Below are positions 41,697 through 51,817 of a DNA stretch of 64,000 nt, piece after piece. The translations under genes were made by a program, and so were the position numbers. Position 1 is the stretch's first letter, and each line of letters starts with the position of its first letter. The DNA lies in contig CANIHD010000001.1 in NCBI GenBank assembly GCA_947467345.1, positions 186,001 through 250,000 on the forward strand. The letters run 5' to 3'. This stretch comes from Alphaproteobacteria bacterium (GTDB lineage Bacteria; Pseudomonadota; Alphaproteobacteria; Micropepsales; Micropepsaceae). The notes beneath the pieces were generated by a model. It saw nothing but the letters and a program-made list of their open reading frames with translations, was not told the DNA's origin and ran no database searches.

Positions 41697-42155
41697 CTAA
41701 TAGGGATCGCCGGATTTGCGGGTGTAGTGTGGGCCTTTGTCATCGTTGACATAAGCAAGATCGATATCGGGGTAGTGCGCGATTTCGCCTTTCACGCGCG
41801 AACCGATCTCCAGAAAGACCGCATCAGTCTTGAAGCGATTGACCAGACAATGACCGTTGGCAACGCCGCCTTTGAATGCGGCCGCGTCACCGGGCTTCAG
41901 CAAAATCTCGGCGCCGTCTTCGCACAACGTCAATTCACCTTCGAGCACATAGACGAATTCGTCTTCCTGCTCGTGCCAATGGCGCTGCGCCGACCACGCG
42001 CCGGGTTTCAACCGTGTAAGATTCACACCAAACTGATCGAGACCGACGACATTACCGAGGCGTTGGCGAAAGCGGCCGGCCGTAACTTGCTTGAATGGCT
42101 CGGGGTAGCCGGATTTGTTCTCAATCGGCACGCTGGCGATATCGATCTTCGGCAT
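41697..42155 (-). CDS. Cupin-domain protein within the fatty-acid oxidation operon
   Basis: 152 residues forming one cupin barrel. Motif 1 is [18 protein letters not shown] with the preceding His (SAQRHWHEQ), and motif 2 is [21 protein letters not shown]. His and Glu metal ligands appear intact. ATG 42155 starts 4 bases after the thiolase stop and the gene ends 11 bases before the hydratase/dehydrogenase gene, so all three are cotranscribed. Substrate unknown; such cupins may be isomerases or ligand-binding proteins. Confidence 0.85.
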   Translation of the reverse strand: MPKIDIASVPIENKSGYPEPFKQVTAGRFRQRLGNVVGLDQFGVNLTRLKPGAWSAQRHWHEQEDEFVYVLEGELTLCEDGAEILLKPGDAAAFKGGVANGHCLVNRFKTDAVFLEIGSRVKGEIAHYPDIDLAYVNDDKGPHYTRKSGDPY

Positions 42156-42159
42156 GGGC

Positions 42160-43365
42160 TCAAATTCTCTCGATAATGGTCGCCGTACCCATGCCGGCAC
42201 CGATGCACAGCGTGATCAACGCAGTGGTCTTATTGCGTCGCTCCAATTCATCCAGTACCTGGCTGACCAGCATCGCGCCGGTTGCGCCCAAGGGATGACC
42301 GAGTGCAATCGCGCCACCGGTGACGTTGACCTTGTCATGCGGCAATTCCAGCACGCGCATGAAACGCAAAACAACAGCGGCAAAGGCCTCGTTGATTTCG
42401 AAAAGATCGATATCGGCTGTCGTCATGCCAGCACGCTTGAGGGCTTTGCGCGTCACATCGGCGGGTGCGGTCAACATGATGCAAGGCTCGGAGCCAATGG
42501 CGGCAAAGCCGCGTATCCGTGCGCGGGGCTTCAGATTCAATTTCTTGCCGGTCTTGGCGTTACCCACCAGAACTGCGGCAGCGCCATCAACAATGCCGGA
42601 TGAATTACCTGCATGATGAACATGATTCAGTGCTTCCAAATGCGGATAGCGTTGAATGGCGACGGAATCGAAACCCATGGCGCCGAATTCGGCGAAGGCA
42701 GGCTTCAGCGCGGCCAGAGACTGCATGTTCGTTCCGGGACGCATATGTTCGTCGTGGTCCAGAATGATCTGACCGAGATCATCCTTCACCGGCACCACAG
42801 AATTTTTGAAGTAGCCCTTCTCCCAGGAATTGGCGGCGCGGGCTTGGCTCTCCACCGCGAAAGCATCGACGTCGTCCCGCGAGAAACCGTCCACCGACGC
42901 AATGAGATCGGCGGCAATGCCTTGCGGTACGAAATAGGCGGGAATGGCCACGGACGGATCCTCCGGCCACGCGCCACCCGAAGCGCCGATGGCAACACGG
43001 CTCATCGATTCTACGCCGCCGCCGATGGCGAGATCGGACTGACCCGACATGATCTGCCCAGAAGCCATGTTCACGGCCTCAAGGCCGCTGGCGCAAAACC
43101 GATTGATCTGCATGCCCGGCACGGTGTCGGCGAAGCCGGCCTTCAGCACCGCGGCGCGCGCGATGTCCGAGCCTTGCTCGCCGACGGGATCGACGCAGCC
43201 GAGAATGACATCGCCCAGTTTGCTGGTGTCCAGGCTGTTGCGGTCGCGAATGGCCTTCAGTGATTGGGTGGCCAATTCGACCGCAGTCACCGAATGAAGC
43301 GAGCCATCCTTCTTGCCCTTGCCGCGCGGCGTGCGGACCGCATCGAAGATGAAACAATCCGTCAT
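42160..43365 (-). CDS. Acetyl-CoA acyltransferase (thiolase)
   Basis: 401 residues from ATG 43365, with a textbook GGAGGA site. The nucleophile Cys lies in [22 protein letters not shown] follows, and the C-terminal active-site segments are [27 protein letters not shown] and the second Cys in [11 protein letters not shown]. FadA-like degradative thiolase that releases acetyl-CoA. It heads a unit with the cupin and the hydratase/dehydrogenase genes. Confidence 0.95.
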   Translation of the reverse strand: MTDCFIFDAVRTPRGKGKKDGSLHSVTAVELATQSLKAIRDRNSLDTSKLGDVILGCVDPVGEQGSDIARAAVLKAGFADTVPGMQINRFCASGLEAVNMASGQIMSGQSDLAIGGGVESMSRVAIGASGGAWPEDPSVAIPAYFVPQGIAADLIASVDGFSRDDVDAFAVESQARAANSWEKGYFKNSVVPVKDDLGQIILDHDEHMRPGTNMQSLAALKPAFAEFGAMGFDSVAIQRYPHLEALNHVHHAGNSSGIVDGAAAVLVGNAKTGKKLNLKPRARIRGFAAIGSEPCIMLTAPADVTRKALKRAGMTTADIDLFEINEAFAAVVLRFMRVLELPHDKVNVTGGAIALGHPLGATGAMLVSQVLDELERRNKTTALITLCIGAGMGTATIIERI

Positions 43366-43493
43366 GTTTCCTCCTTGGCGGCCACAGGTCCGAGGAAACA
43401 CTCAAGAATGCCGGACAAAGGCGCAGCCAAAATCACTCGCGCGACTCGTTTTTCGTGAGTCGTTCGCACGCCAACCTAAGATGGGGTGAAGCG

Positions 43494-43508
43494 CCTGGTC
43501 AAACCAGG
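43494..43508 (-). terminator. Possible terminator hairpin after sodB
   Basis: CCTGGT/ACCAGG with a 3-base loop sits just beyond the sodB stop, next to a second small palindrome GGGCTAAGCTTGCCC (43509-43523). There is no U-run, so rho-independent termination is doubtful. Confidence 0.25.
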
Positions 43509-43516
43509 GGGCAAGC

Positions 43517-44134
43517 TTAGCCCGGGGCGAAATTCTCCGAGACAAAATTCCAGTTCAAGCAGGAATCCAGCACCACCCGCAGGAAGTCCGCGCGCCGGTT
43601 CTGGTAATCCAGATAATAGGCATGCTCCCACACGTCGATGGTCAGAAGAGCGGTCTTGCCTTCCGCCAGCGGCGTCATCGCGTTTGACGTTTTTTCGATT
43701 GTTAGCTTGCCCCCATTATTGACCAGCCAGACCCATCCGCTGCCGAATTGACCGACGCCGGCGGTGGCAAAGGCCTTCTTGAACTGCTCCAGATCACCGA
43801 AATCGCGATCAATGGCGCGTTGCAATTCTTTGCCCGGGGCGCCGGTTTTGGGCGTCAGGCTGTTCCAGAAAAATGTGTGATTCCAAACCTGCGCGGCGTT
43901 GTTGAAAATACCTTGCTCGGCAGGCTTTCCGGCGGAGGCTTTGATCACCTCTTCCAGTGTCATGTCGGCATATGGCTTGCCGGCGACGAGGCCATTCAGA
44001 TTGTCGACATAGGTTTTGTGGTGCTTGCCGTAATGAAAGCCGAAGGTCGCAGCGGAGATTGCGGGCGCCAACGCACCTTCGTCGAAGGGAAGCGGCGGCA
44101 AGACAAACGGCTTGGAGCTGAATTCCGTATTCAT
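43517..44134 (-). CDS. sodB: Iron-type superoxide dismutase
   Basis: 205 residues. Metal ligands His34 (FGFHYGKHH), His86 (VWNHTFFW), Asp167 and His171 (IDVWEHAYY) are all present, and the glutamine in VGQFGSGWVWL together with LPPLPFDEGALAP favours the Fe-type. No signal peptide, so cytoplasmic. ATG 44134 has AGGAGA upstream; the frame reaches 44140 as TTG. Transcribed alone on the minus strand between argG and the thiolase gene. Confidence 0.95.
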   Translation of the reverse strand: MNTEFSSKPFVLPPLPFDEGALAPAISAATFGFHYGKHHKTYVDNLNGLVAGKPYADMTLEEVIKASAGKPAEQGIFNNAAQVWNHTFFWNSLTPKTGAPGKELQRAIDRDFGDLEQFKKAFATAGVGQFGSGWVWLVNNGGKLTIEKTSNAMTPLAEGKTALLTIDVWEHAYYLDYQNRRADFLRVVLDSCLNWNFVSENFAPG

Positions 44135-44214
44135 AAGCAATCTCCTGGTGTGGACGCGCGCGGCGGCGGCCCGCCCACTCTAATTCCTGAAAGAGCAAAA
44201 TGTTCCCTGAGGCG

Positions 44215-45450
44215 TCAAGATTTTCCGGTCTTACGCCGACGCATAGCAAGGGTGCGAAGGCGCAAGGCATTCAGCTTGATAAAACCGGCCGCGTCCTTCT
44301 GGTCATAGGCACCACCATCATCCTCGAAGGTGACGAGATCTTGCGCATAGAGCGAATTTGGCGATGAGCGGCCGATGACGATCACATTGCCCTTATAAAG
44401 CTTGAGACGCACCTCGCCGGCGACAAATTCCTGGCTCTTGTCGATGGCGGCCTGCAGCATTTCGCGCTCAGGTGAAAACCAGAAGCCGTTATAGATCAGC
44501 TCGGCGTAACGTGGCATCAGATCGTCTTTGAGATGGGCGGCGCCGCGATCCAACGTGAGCGATTCCATGGCGCGGTGTGCGGCCAGAAGAATCGTACCGC
44601 CCGGCGTTTCATAAACGCCGCGCGATTTCATCCCGACAAAGCGGTTCTCCACCAAATCGATGCGACCGATGCCATTGGCTTTGCCAAGCGCATTCAGTTG
44701 GGTGAGCAGCGTGGCCGGTGACAATTTCGCACCATCGATGGAAACGGCGTCGCCTTTTTCAAATCCGATTGTGATGATCGTCGCTTTGTCGGGGGCCTGC
44801 TCCGGCGAGAGCGTCCGCTGATAGACCACGTCGTCGGCTTCGACCGCAGGGTCTTCCAGCACTTTGCCTTCCGAGGACGAATGCAGAAGATTGGCATCGA
44901 CCGAGAAGGGTGCCTCGCCGCGCTTGTCCTTGGAAATCGGAATCTGGTGCGTTTCTGCGAATTCAATCAGCTTGGTGCGGCTGGTGAGATTCCATTCACG
45001 CCATGGCGCGATGATTTTGATATCGGGCTTCAGCGCGTAATAGCCGAGCTCGAAACGGACCTGATCGTTACCCTTGCCGGTGGCGCCATGAGACACGGCG
45101 TCGGCACCGACTTTTTCAGCGATCTCGATTTGCTTCTTGGCGATCAGCGGACGCGCGATCGAGGTGCCGAGAAGATAGACGCCTTCATAGAGCGCGTTCG
45201 CCCGGAACATGGGAAACACATAATCGCGCACGAATTCTTCGCGCAGGTCCTGGATGAAGATGTTCTCTTCTTTGATGCCGAGAAGGCGGGCTTTGGCGCG
45301 GGCCGGCTCTAGCTCTTCGCCCTGCCCCAAATCGGCGGTGAAGGTGACAACCTCGCATCCATATTCGGTCTGCAGCCATTTAAGGATGACCGACGTATCC
45401 AACCCGCCAGAATAGGCCAAAACAACCTTCGAAACGCCCTTCTTTGCCAC
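44215..45450 (-). CDS. argG: Argininosuccinate synthase
   Basis: 411 residues, full length. The PP-loop ATP pyrophosphatase motif [15 protein letters not shown] begins at residue 12; [19 protein letters not shown] and the citrulline/aspartate-binding segments follow. It makes argininosuccinate from citrulline and aspartate in arginine synthesis. The start is GTG 45450 with GGAGGCC upstream; no ATG is available. Monocistronic in appearance. Confidence 0.96.
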   Translation of the reverse strand: MAKKGVSKVVLAYSGGLDTSVILKWLQTEYGCEVVTFTADLGQGEELEPARAKARLLGIKEENIFIQDLREEFVRDYVFPMFRANALYEGVYLLGTSIARPLIAKKQIEIAEKVGADAVSHGATGKGNDQVRFELGYYALKPDIKIIAPWREWNLTSRTKLIEFAETHQIPISKDKRGEAPFSVDANLLHSSSEGKVLEDPAVEADDVVYQRTLSPEQAPDKATIITIGFEKGDAVSIDGAKLSPATLLTQLNALGKANGIGRIDLVENRFVGMKSRGVYETPGGTILLAAHRAMESLTLDRGAAHLKDDLMPRYAELIYNGFWFSPEREMLQAAIDKSQEFVAGEVRLKLYKGNVIVIGRSSPNSLYAQDLVTFEDDGGAYDQKDAAGFIKLNALRLRTLAMRRRKTGKS

Positions 45451-45534
45451 CTATGGCCTCCAACACACCGAGCCGGGGCGGTCTAAAGGATTGCGGGGAT
45501 TGGCGCAACCAAGGGCGCCCCTCCGCCGCCCTTT

Positions 45535-45550
45535 CTTAGGCGCACCTAAG
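45535..45550. promoter_or_regulatory. Perfect palindrome upstream of argG
   Basis: CTTAGGCGCACCTAAG is a 6-bp perfect inverted repeat with a 4-base loop, about 85-100 bases upstream of the argG start and 58 bases after cimA. It could be an operator or part of a cimA terminator structure; no T-run follows on the minus strand. Confidence 0.25.
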
Positions 45551-45607
45551 CGCAGAGACCGGCAGGCAGACAACGCTAACGTTTTTCAACTCAGGCGTTT
45601 CAACGCA

Positions 45608-47206
45608 TTAACTGCTCGGCGCCCCATCGCGATAGAGCATGTAGCAGATGGAATCCGACAGCGCCTCGAATGAGGCATCCACAATGTTGGCGGAGACGCC
45701 GACCGTGGACCAGCGCCGTTCCTGGTCGTCGGCACTTTCGATCATCACGCGCGTCACGGCCTCTGTGCCGCCCGTGAGGATACGCACTTTGTAATCCACC
45801 AAACGCAGGCCTTCGAGAAATTTGGAATAGCGCCCTAGATCCTTGCGCAAGGCTTGGTCGAGCGCGTTCACGGGGCCATTGCCGGTGCCGACATTGTGGT
45901 AGTCGACACCCGCGACATTCACCTTCACGACCGCTTCAGAGATCGTCACCTCTGAGCCGAGTGCGTTGTGGCGCCGCTCAACCATGACGCGAAAGGAATC
46001 GACACGGAAATATTCCGGCACCTGACCGAGCGCGCGCCGCGCCAGAAGTTCGAACGATGCTTCCGCGCCATCATAGGCATAGCCCAAAAATTCGCGTTGC
46101 TTCACATCTTCCAACAGGCGGGCGATGCGTTTGTCGGTGGGTTCGACTTCGATTCCGACTTCGGCCAACCGGGACAGAATATTCGAACGCCCGGCTTGGT
46201 CTGACACCAAGACGTGGCGGCGATTGCCGACGGATTCCGGCGGCACATGTTCATAGGTGCGCGGATCTTTGGCGACGGCCGACACATGCAGCCCGCCTTT
46301 GTGCGCGAAGGCGGAAGGCCCCACATAGGGCGCGTGCTTGTGCGGCGCGCGATTTAAGATTTCGTCCAAGAGGCGCGATGTCGACGTGAGCTTCGGCAAT
46401 TTGTCGCCAATGCCGGTTTCAAACTGCGAGGCATAGGGCTCCTTCAACATGAGATTGGCGATGATGGAGCAAAGATTGGCATTGCCGCAACGCTCGCCGA
46501 GGCCATTCAACGTGCCCTGGATCTGGCGTACGCCGCCGCGCAAGGCCGCGAGGCTGACAGCGACTGCCTGTTCGGTATCGTTGTGCGCATGGATCCCAAA
46601 ATTGACGTGGGGCAGTTTCGCCTTCACCTCGGACACGATGCGATAGACCTCCTCCGGCATGGTGCCGCCATTGGTATCGCAAAGAACGACCCAGGCGGCG
46701 CCCGCTTCGGCGGCGGCTTTTAGACATTCCAGCGCATAAGATGGATTGGCTTTATAGCCATCGAAGAAATGCTCGGCGTCCAACATGGCTTCGCGCTTCT
46801 TGGCGACCAAAGCGGCGATGGATTCCGAGATGTTGGCGACGTTTTCCGCCAGCGGAATTTCCAGCGCTACCTTCACCTGATAGTCGTAGCTCTTGCCGAC
46901 GATACAGAAGGCCGAGGATTTGGAATTCAAAAGCGCGGCGAGACCCGGGTCGTTATCGGCGCTGCGGCCAGATTTCTTCGTCATGCCAAACGCCGTGAAA
47001 CGCGCGTGGCTAAGCTTCGGATCAACTGCAAAAAACGCCGTGTCCGTAGGATTGGCGCCCGGCCAGCCGCCTTCCACATAGTCGATCCCGAGATCATCCA
47101 GGGCTTCGGCCATGGTGCGCTTGTCTTCGACCGAGAAATCTACACCTTGCGTTTGCGCTCCGTCGCGGAGCGTGGTGTCGAAGAGATAGAGTCTTTCGCG
47201 GCTCAT
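45608..47206 (-). CDS. cimA: Citramalate synthase
   Basis: 532 residues. The N-terminal TIM-barrel has FDTTLRDGAQTQGVDFSVEDK, the WPGANPTD substrate loop of the CimA/isopropylmalate synthase group, and metal-binding HAHNDTEQAVA. The C-terminal allosteric LeuA-type domain runs from about 390 (ISEAVVKVNVAG). The sequence type (EGGWPGANPTD, LVSDQAGRSNI) is of the CimA class, which makes citramalate from pyruvate and acetyl-CoA for isoleucine synthesis. ATG 47206. No partner gene adjacent; cysS lies upstream on the same strand with a repeat element between. Confidence 0.92.
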   Translation of the reverse strand: MSRERLYLFDTTLRDGAQTQGVDFSVEDKRTMAEALDDLGIDYVEGGWPGANPTDTAFFAVDPKLSHARFTAFGMTKKSGRSADNDPGLAALLNSKSSAFCIVGKSYDYQVKVALEIPLAENVANISESIAALVAKKREAMLDAEHFFDGYKANPSYALECLKAAAEAGAAWVVLCDTNGGTMPEEVYRIVSEVKAKLPHVNFGIHAHNDTEQAVAVSLAALRGGVRQIQGTLNGLGERCGNANLCSIIANLMLKEPYASQFETGIGDKLPKLTSTSRLLDEILNRAPHKHAPYVGPSAFAHKGGLHVSAVAKDPRTYEHVPPESVGNRRHVLVSDQAGRSNILSRLAEVGIEVEPTDKRIARLLEDVKQREFLGYAYDGAEASFELLARRALGQVPEYFRVDSFRVMVERRHNALGSEVTISEAVVKVNVAGVDYHNVGTGNGPVNALDQALRKDLGRYSKFLEGLRLVDYKVRILTGGTEAVTRVMIESADDQERRWSTVGVSANIVDASFEALSDSICYMLYRDGAPSS

Positions 47207-47223
47207 GACGCTGCCATCCTGCT

Positions 47224-47321
47224 CCTCATGGTTCGAGACGTCCGCTTCGCGGCCTCCTCACCATGAGGTTTGTATAAATCCTCGTCCTGAGGAGCGTGCG
47301 CAGCACGCATCTCGAAGGACG
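47224..47321. repeat. REP-like palindromic repeat pair
   Basis: Two related units in opposite orientation lie between cysS and cimA. One (47280-47321) begins CCTCGTCCTGAGGAG, carries an internal stem GCGTGC/GCACGC and ends CTCGAAGGACG. The other (47224-47268), read on the minus strand, begins CCTCATGGTGAGGAG, carries stem CCGC/GCGG and ends CTCGAACCATG. This CCTC-nTCCTGAGGAG...CTCGAAGGA type is common in intergenic DNA of alphaproteobacteria. No further copies were noticed in the window. Confidence 0.65.
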
Positions 47322-47351
47322 GACGCGCGGCGACCACATTACGTATCGCGC

Positions 47352-48662
47352 TCATCGCTTGACCTCCCAGGTCGTTCCACCGGCACCGTCTTTCAGCACG
47401 ATGCCCTTGGCCAGAAGCTCGTCGCGGATGCGATCCGATTCCTTGAAATCCTTCGCGGCCCGCGCTGCGGTGCGCGCGGCGATCGCGTGATTTATAGAAG
47501 TGGCATCCAATTCCGGTTTTGCTGCGATGCTTTCGCTCATCACAGAAAAACCCAGGAGCGACAGGCCGCCTGCGACGGCCTCCGGCGTTTCCTGATGCAA
47601 TTCGGCCAGAGCCTGCGGTGTATTGAGATCGTCAGCAAGCGCCGCCAAAAATTTCTCGCCGAGACGCGGCGACGCCATGGCGCCCGCATCGTCGTACCAG
47701 CGCTCCAGAATCTTCCAGCTTTCTTTGAGACTATGCGCGGTCCAATCGATAGGCTGGCGATAATGCGTGCGCAGCATATTGAGGCGCAGCACCTCACCTG
47801 GCCAATCGTCCAGCAGTTCACGGATGGTGAAAAAATTTCCCAGGCTCTTGGACATTTTCTCGCCCTCGACCTGCAGGAAGCCATTGTGCATCCACACTTT
47901 CGCGAATGGGTGGCCGCCATGGGCGCATTCCGATTGCGCGATTTCATTTTCGTGGTGCGGAAACTGCAGATCGATTCCGCCGCCATGAATGTCGAAGGTT
48001 TCGCCAAGCAGGCTCTCGCTCATCGCCGAGCATTCCAAATGCCAGCCCGGACGGCCGCGCCCCCACGGGCTCTCCCATCCGGGGATATCTGCGTCGCTCG
48101 GCTTCCAGAGCACAAAATCCATCGTGTTCTTTTTGTAGGGCGCCACTTCCACGCGCGCGCCCGCCAGCATCTCGTTGATAGAGCGCCGGGAAAGCTTGCC
48201 GTAATCAGACTTCGATTCCACGTCGAACAGCACATGGCCTTGCGCCGCATAGGCATGGCCGGAAGCGACAAGCCGCTCGACCATCGCGATCATCTGCCCG
48301 ATATAATGCGTGGCGCGTGGTTCATGCGTCGGCGGCAAACAGCCAAGCGCCTGCACGTCAGCTTGATATTGCGCGGCGGTGCGCGTGGTCAGATCGGCAA
48401 TGGAGATTTTTTCTTCCGCCGCACGCGCGTTGATCTTGTCGTCCACGTCCGTGATGTTGCGGACGAAAGTAACATGCGCGTCGCCATAGGAATGGCGCAG
48501 CAGCCGAAACAGCACGTCGAAGACAATGGCGGGGCGCGCATTGCCGATATGGGCATAGTCATAGACCGTGGGCCCGCACACATACATGCGGACATTTTTC
48601 GGGTCGAGCGGCGCGAAATCGACTTTGTCGCGCGTCAGCGTGTTGTGAAGGCGAAGCACCAT
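47352..48662 (-). CDS. cysS: Cysteinyl-tRNA synthetase
   Basis: 436 residues. Class I signature [18 protein letters not shown] (HIGN) and [10 protein letters not shown] (KMSKS) are intact; the zinc ligands include Cys in MYVCGP, CSAM and [16 protein letters not shown] 48662 opens [10 protein letters not shown]; a GTG nine bases upstream is in the same frame. A stem-loop in the leader (48697-48719) may influence expression. The gene is full length. Confidence 0.96.
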   Translation of the reverse strand: MVLRLHNTLTRDKVDFAPLDPKNVRMYVCGPTVYDYAHIGNARPAIVFDVLFRLLRHSYGDAHVTFVRNITDVDDKINARAAEEKISIADLTTRTAAQYQADVQALGCLPPTHEPRATHYIGQMIAMVERLVASGHAYAAQGHVLFDVESKSDYGKLSRRSINEMLAGARVEVAPYKKNTMDFVLWKPSDADIPGWESPWGRGRPGWHLECSAMSESLLGETFDIHGGGIDLQFPHHENEIAQSECAHGGHPFAKVWMHNGFLQVEGEKMSKSLGNFFTIRELLDDWPGEVLRLNMLRTHYRQPIDWTAHSLKESWKILERWYDDAGAMASPRLGEKFLAALADDLNTPQALAELHQETPEAVAGGLSLLGFSVMSESIAAKPELDATSINHAIAARTAARAAKDFKESDRIRDELLAKGIVLKDGAGGTTWEVKR

Positions 48663-48696
48663 GGCGGTCACTCATAGCAACAAAAGCGTTACCTGA

Positions 48697-48719
48697 CTCT
48701 CCCCAGCAACGCGGGAGAG
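48697..48719 (-). promoter_or_regulatory. Leader hairpin upstream of cysS
   Basis: CTCTCCC/GGGAGAG (7 bp, 9-base loop) lies 35-57 bases before the cysS start. A second inverted repeat TTGGCGG/CCGCCAA occurs at 48790-48809, nearer the end of nadE. Either could separate the two genes' transcripts; neither has a U-tract. Confidence 0.3.
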
Positions 48720-48888
48720 GCCAGCCCATTCGGACTAAGCCGAACAAGAAAGGGGAATTTTCTAAAAATAGGGTGTGGGAAAGCGTCTCTTGGCGGGGCT
48801 AGCCGCCAATATCGGTCCTGCAAATCCGAATGACCAGACAGGTCATGACATTTCTCCGTTTCGGGGCGCGGCCCATGTGAATGAACGC

Positions 48889-50595
48889 CTAGCAGGTCGA
48901 GGAGCTCCGGTCCAGAGAGGCGCCCCACTCCGTGTCGCGGAAGCGATTGGTGATGGGATAGCGCCGGTCGCGCCCAAAGCCGCGGGTGGACAGTTTCACG
49001 CCCGGCGGCGCCTGCCGGCGCTTATACTCCGCGACATAGAGAAGGCTCTCGACACGGCGAATGGTGGCGAGGTCGTAGCCTTTGGCGACGATGTCGTGGA
49101 TCGCCATTTCGCGTTCGACCAGACATTCGAGAATGCCGTCCAAAATGTCGTAAGGCGGCAGTGAATCCTGATCGGTTTGATTGGCACGGAGTTCCGCCGT
49201 CGGCGCTTTGGTAATGACACGTTCGGGAATCACGTGACCAGGTGGCCCCAATGCGCCAGGCGGGCGATGCAGATTGCGCCAGCGTGACAGCGCAAAGACC
49301 TGCGTTTTGTAAAGATCCTTCAGAACATTGTAGCCGCCGCACATATCGCCATAGAGCGTGGCATAGCCGACGCTCATTTCCGACTTATTGCCGGTGGTTA
49401 GAACCATGGGGCCGTCTTTGTTGGAGATCGCCATCAGCATCATGCCGCGAATGCGCGATTGCAGATTTTCTTCCGCGATGTCGGGTGCGCGCCCCGCAAA
49501 AGCTGGCGCCAGAGTTTGCGTCATCGTGCCGAACGCGGCTTCGATGGAGATGGTTTCGTACGGTGTGCCCAGAACCGTCGCCACTTCCGCCGCGTCGTCC
49601 AGACTATCTTGGGAGGTGAAGCGCGACGGCATCATCACACAGCGCACACGCGCCGCACCCAAAGCATCCACTGCCACAGCGGCGCTAAGTGCGGAATCGA
49701 TACCGCCGGAAAGTCCTAGAACCACCGATTTGAAGCGGTTTTTGTTCACATAATCCTTGAGGCCGAGAACCATGCCGGCATAGAGCGCCGCATCCATGTC
49801 TTCATTGGGTGCGAGATCGCCGGTCGCGCTAACCCACGCGCCGTTCGTGCGTGTCCAGCGCGTGACGACGATGCTCTCTTCCCAACTCGGCAGTTGTAGC
49901 GCGAGGTGACGGTCGGCATTCAGAACAAACGAGCCGCCATCGAACACAAGCTCGTCCTGCCCGCCGATTTGATTGAGATAGACCAGCGGCAGGCCGGATT
50001 CGACGACGCGCGCCACGACCACATTCATGCGAAATTCGCGCTTCAAGGCGTCGAAGGGCGAGCCGTTCGGCGAGAGCAGAATTTCCGCACCGGTTTCGGA
50101 AAGAGTTTCCACCAGATCCGGCGTCCAAATGTCTTCGCAAATCGGCACGCCGATGCGCACACCGCGAATATTGAACGGCCCCTTCGGATTGCCGGCGCGG
50201 AATACGCGCTTTTCATCGAAGACGCCGTAATTGGGCAGATCGGTTTTGAAGGTGAGCCCACGTACCGCGCCGGAATCGAGATAAGCCACCGCATTATAGA
50301 GCGCGCCGTCTTCCGCCCATGGCGTTCCGATGAGAACCGCCGGGCCGCCGTCGGCGGTGTCGGCAGCCAAAGCTGTGACTGCCGTCATCGCCGCTTGCTG
50401 GAGTGCTGGCTTCAGAACCAGATCTTCCGGTGTGTAACCGACGATGAAAAGTTCGCTGAAGAGAATGAGATCGGCACCTTGCTCGGCAGCCTTCGCACGC
50501 GCGGCGCGCGCACGCCTAAGGTTGCCGGAGATATCGCCGACAACTGGGTTGAGCTGTGCCAATGCAATGGCGAATGTGTTTGGGGGCGTGGACAT
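48889..50595 (-). CDS. nadE: Glutamine-dependent NAD+ synthetase
   Basis: 568 residues. The N-terminal nitrilase-type glutaminase domain (about 1-260) has Glu in LILFSELFIVGYTPED, Lys in TFKTDLPNYG and catalytic Cys in GVPICEDIW. The C-terminal synthetase domain has the P-loop VLGLSGGIDSALSAAVAVDALG and TTGNKSEMSVGYATLYGD. It amidates nicotinate adenine dinucleotide using glutamine. The last 15 residues (WGASLDRSSSTC) are an unusual tail but the domain is complete. ATG 50595. Confidence 0.95.
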   Translation of the reverse strand: MSTPPNTFAIALAQLNPVVGDISGNLRRARAARAKAAEQGADLILFSELFIVGYTPEDLVLKPALQQAAMTAVTALAADTADGGPAVLIGTPWAEDGALYNAVAYLDSGAVRGLTFKTDLPNYGVFDEKRVFRAGNPKGPFNIRGVRIGVPICEDIWTPDLVETLSETGAEILLSPNGSPFDALKREFRMNVVVARVVESGLPLVYLNQIGGQDELVFDGGSFVLNADRHLALQLPSWEESIVVTRWTRTNGAWVSATGDLAPNEDMDAALYAGMVLGLKDYVNKNRFKSVVLGLSGGIDSALSAAVAVDALGAARVRCVMMPSRFTSQDSLDDAAEVATVLGTPYETISIEAAFGTMTQTLAPAFAGRAPDIAEENLQSRIRGMMLMAISNKDGPMVLTTGNKSEMSVGYATLYGDMCGGYNVLKDLYKTQVFALSRWRNLHRPPGALGPPGHVIPERVITKAPTAELRANQTDQDSLPPYDILDGILECLVEREMAIHDIVAKGYDLATIRRVESLLYVAEYKRRQAPPGVKLSTRGFGRDRRYPITNRFRDTEWGASLDRSSSTC

Positions 50596-50622
50596 GGCGT
50601 CGTTGTAACGCCTTAGCGCGCG

Positions 50623-51636
50623 TTAAGCGACGACGGCGATGCCTTGCGGCGCGCGCGTCTTCAGGACGCCAACGCCCAGAGCTGCGGCATCCTCAATGGC
50701 GAGAGCGGTGGCAAGCGCACGGCGCGCCTCTTCCGGGCGCACCAGCGAGGCCGAACCACCCTCAACCGCCGTAACAAAGGCCGTGACGGATTGGCCAAGC
50801 GGATCGTCAAGCTCAAGCGGCAGAAGCGCGCGCGAGGTGGTGTTCACCATCGTGCGCGTCAAGAAATCGATTTCGATGGTTCCGTCCGGATAGACCAAAC
50901 GCATAGAGCGCTGACGGGTATCGGCAACGCGGCTGGCAAACAAAGTCACTTCGCTGCCATTGGCGAAGCTGAGATTGGCGGTGACTTCGTCCAGCATGGC
51001 CCCGCGAACCGCCTGCCCGCTCGCGCGAACGCTGGTGAGCGCATGCGTCACGAGGCAGTGAACGAGATCGATATCGTGAATCATCAAATCCAACACCGCG
51101 CCCACATCGGTGCTGCGTCCGGTCCAAGGACCAGCGCGCGTGCATTCGATAGAAAGCGGCGCATCTTCACGCGCTAGCAATCCGCTTTTCGCGAAAACGA
51201 AACGTTCCTGATGGCCGACGGTAAGAACACGTCCGCGCGTGGATGCGAGATGGATAAGCTCCTCGGCTTCTTCTAGCGTGGTTGCGATCGGCTTTTCGAC
51301 CAGCACATGCGCGCCGGCTTCCAAGAAGCCGCGCACAATGGCGGCATGCGTGACGGCAGGAGAGCAGATGCTGACGAGATCGACTGTGCCTTTGAGTTTC
51401 CGCCAATCAGCAATCGCTCGCACACCCAATTGCGTTTCGGCCGTGAGGCGCGCATCGGCTGAAGGATCGGCGACAGCGATGAGATCGACATTCGCCATGC
51501 CCTGATATTTCGCAGCGTGGAAACGCCCGAAAACACCGGCACCGATGACGGCGGCACGAAGACGCGAATGCTTAGGAACGATATGAAGGGTCACGGATAA
51601 ACCTACGCTGCAACGCGAAATAACTAACGCTTGCAT
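50623..51636 (-). CDS. Gfo/Idh/MocA-family NAD(P)-dependent oxidoreductase
   Basis: 337 residues. The Rossmann motif AVIGAGVFGRFHAAKY starts at about 29, EKP in HVLVEKPIATTLEEAEEL is the conserved lysine-proline of the family, and DLMIHDIDLVHCL contains the His/Asp substrate-site residues. These enzymes oxidise sugars, inositol or UDP-sugars; the substrate cannot be told. The first 20 residues are not conserved, so GTG 51594 is an alternative start. It lies 27 bases upstream of nadE on the same strand. Confidence 0.85.
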   Translation of the reverse strand: MQALVISRCSVGLSVTLHIVPKHSRLRAAVIGAGVFGRFHAAKYQGMANVDLIAVADPSADARLTAETQLGVRAIADWRKLKGTVDLVSICSPAVTHAAIVRGFLEAGAHVLVEKPIATTLEEAEELIHLASTRGRVLTVGHQERFVFAKSGLLAREDAPLSIECTRAGPWTGRSTDVGAVLDLMIHDIDLVHCLVTHALTSVRASGQAVRGAMLDEVTANLSFANGSEVTLFASRVADTRQRSMRLVYPDGTIEIDFLTRTMVNTTSRALLPLELDDPLGQSVTAFVTAVEGGSASLVRPEEARRALATALAIEDAAALGVGVLKTRAPQGIAVVA

Positions 51637-51817
51637 GCCGGAAAACAGGGTTTACGTGCCACTCATAATATATTTCCGCTTATTACATCATTGATTTTGC
51701 TTACATTTTTCCATTTTTGCAGACCAGCCACCCCACTGCCCGTTCTTTAGGCCATCGCCTTTGCGCGCAGAGCAGACCGCGCTAGTCTGCCTTTCGCTTC
51801 AGTCGTCGGGGGGCGAC

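Noticed and set aside
39835-41700. 621-codon open frame on the plus strand
   Set aside because: It is antisense to the fatty-acid oxidation gene, has His/Arg-rich composition typical of reverse-strand shadows, and no family motif.
47205-48677. 490-codon plus-strand open frame
   Set aside because: Antisense to cysS, with no recognisable protein features.
48663-48888. T-box or similar amino-acid riboswitch upstream of cysS
   Set aside because: The stems present are simple, there is no T-box sequence, and such elements are not typical of alphaproteobacteria.
48889-48940. Damaged 3' end of nadE because of its odd WGASLDRSSSTC tail
   Set aside because: The synthetase domain is complete through RYPITNRFRD; C-terminal tails of this family vary.
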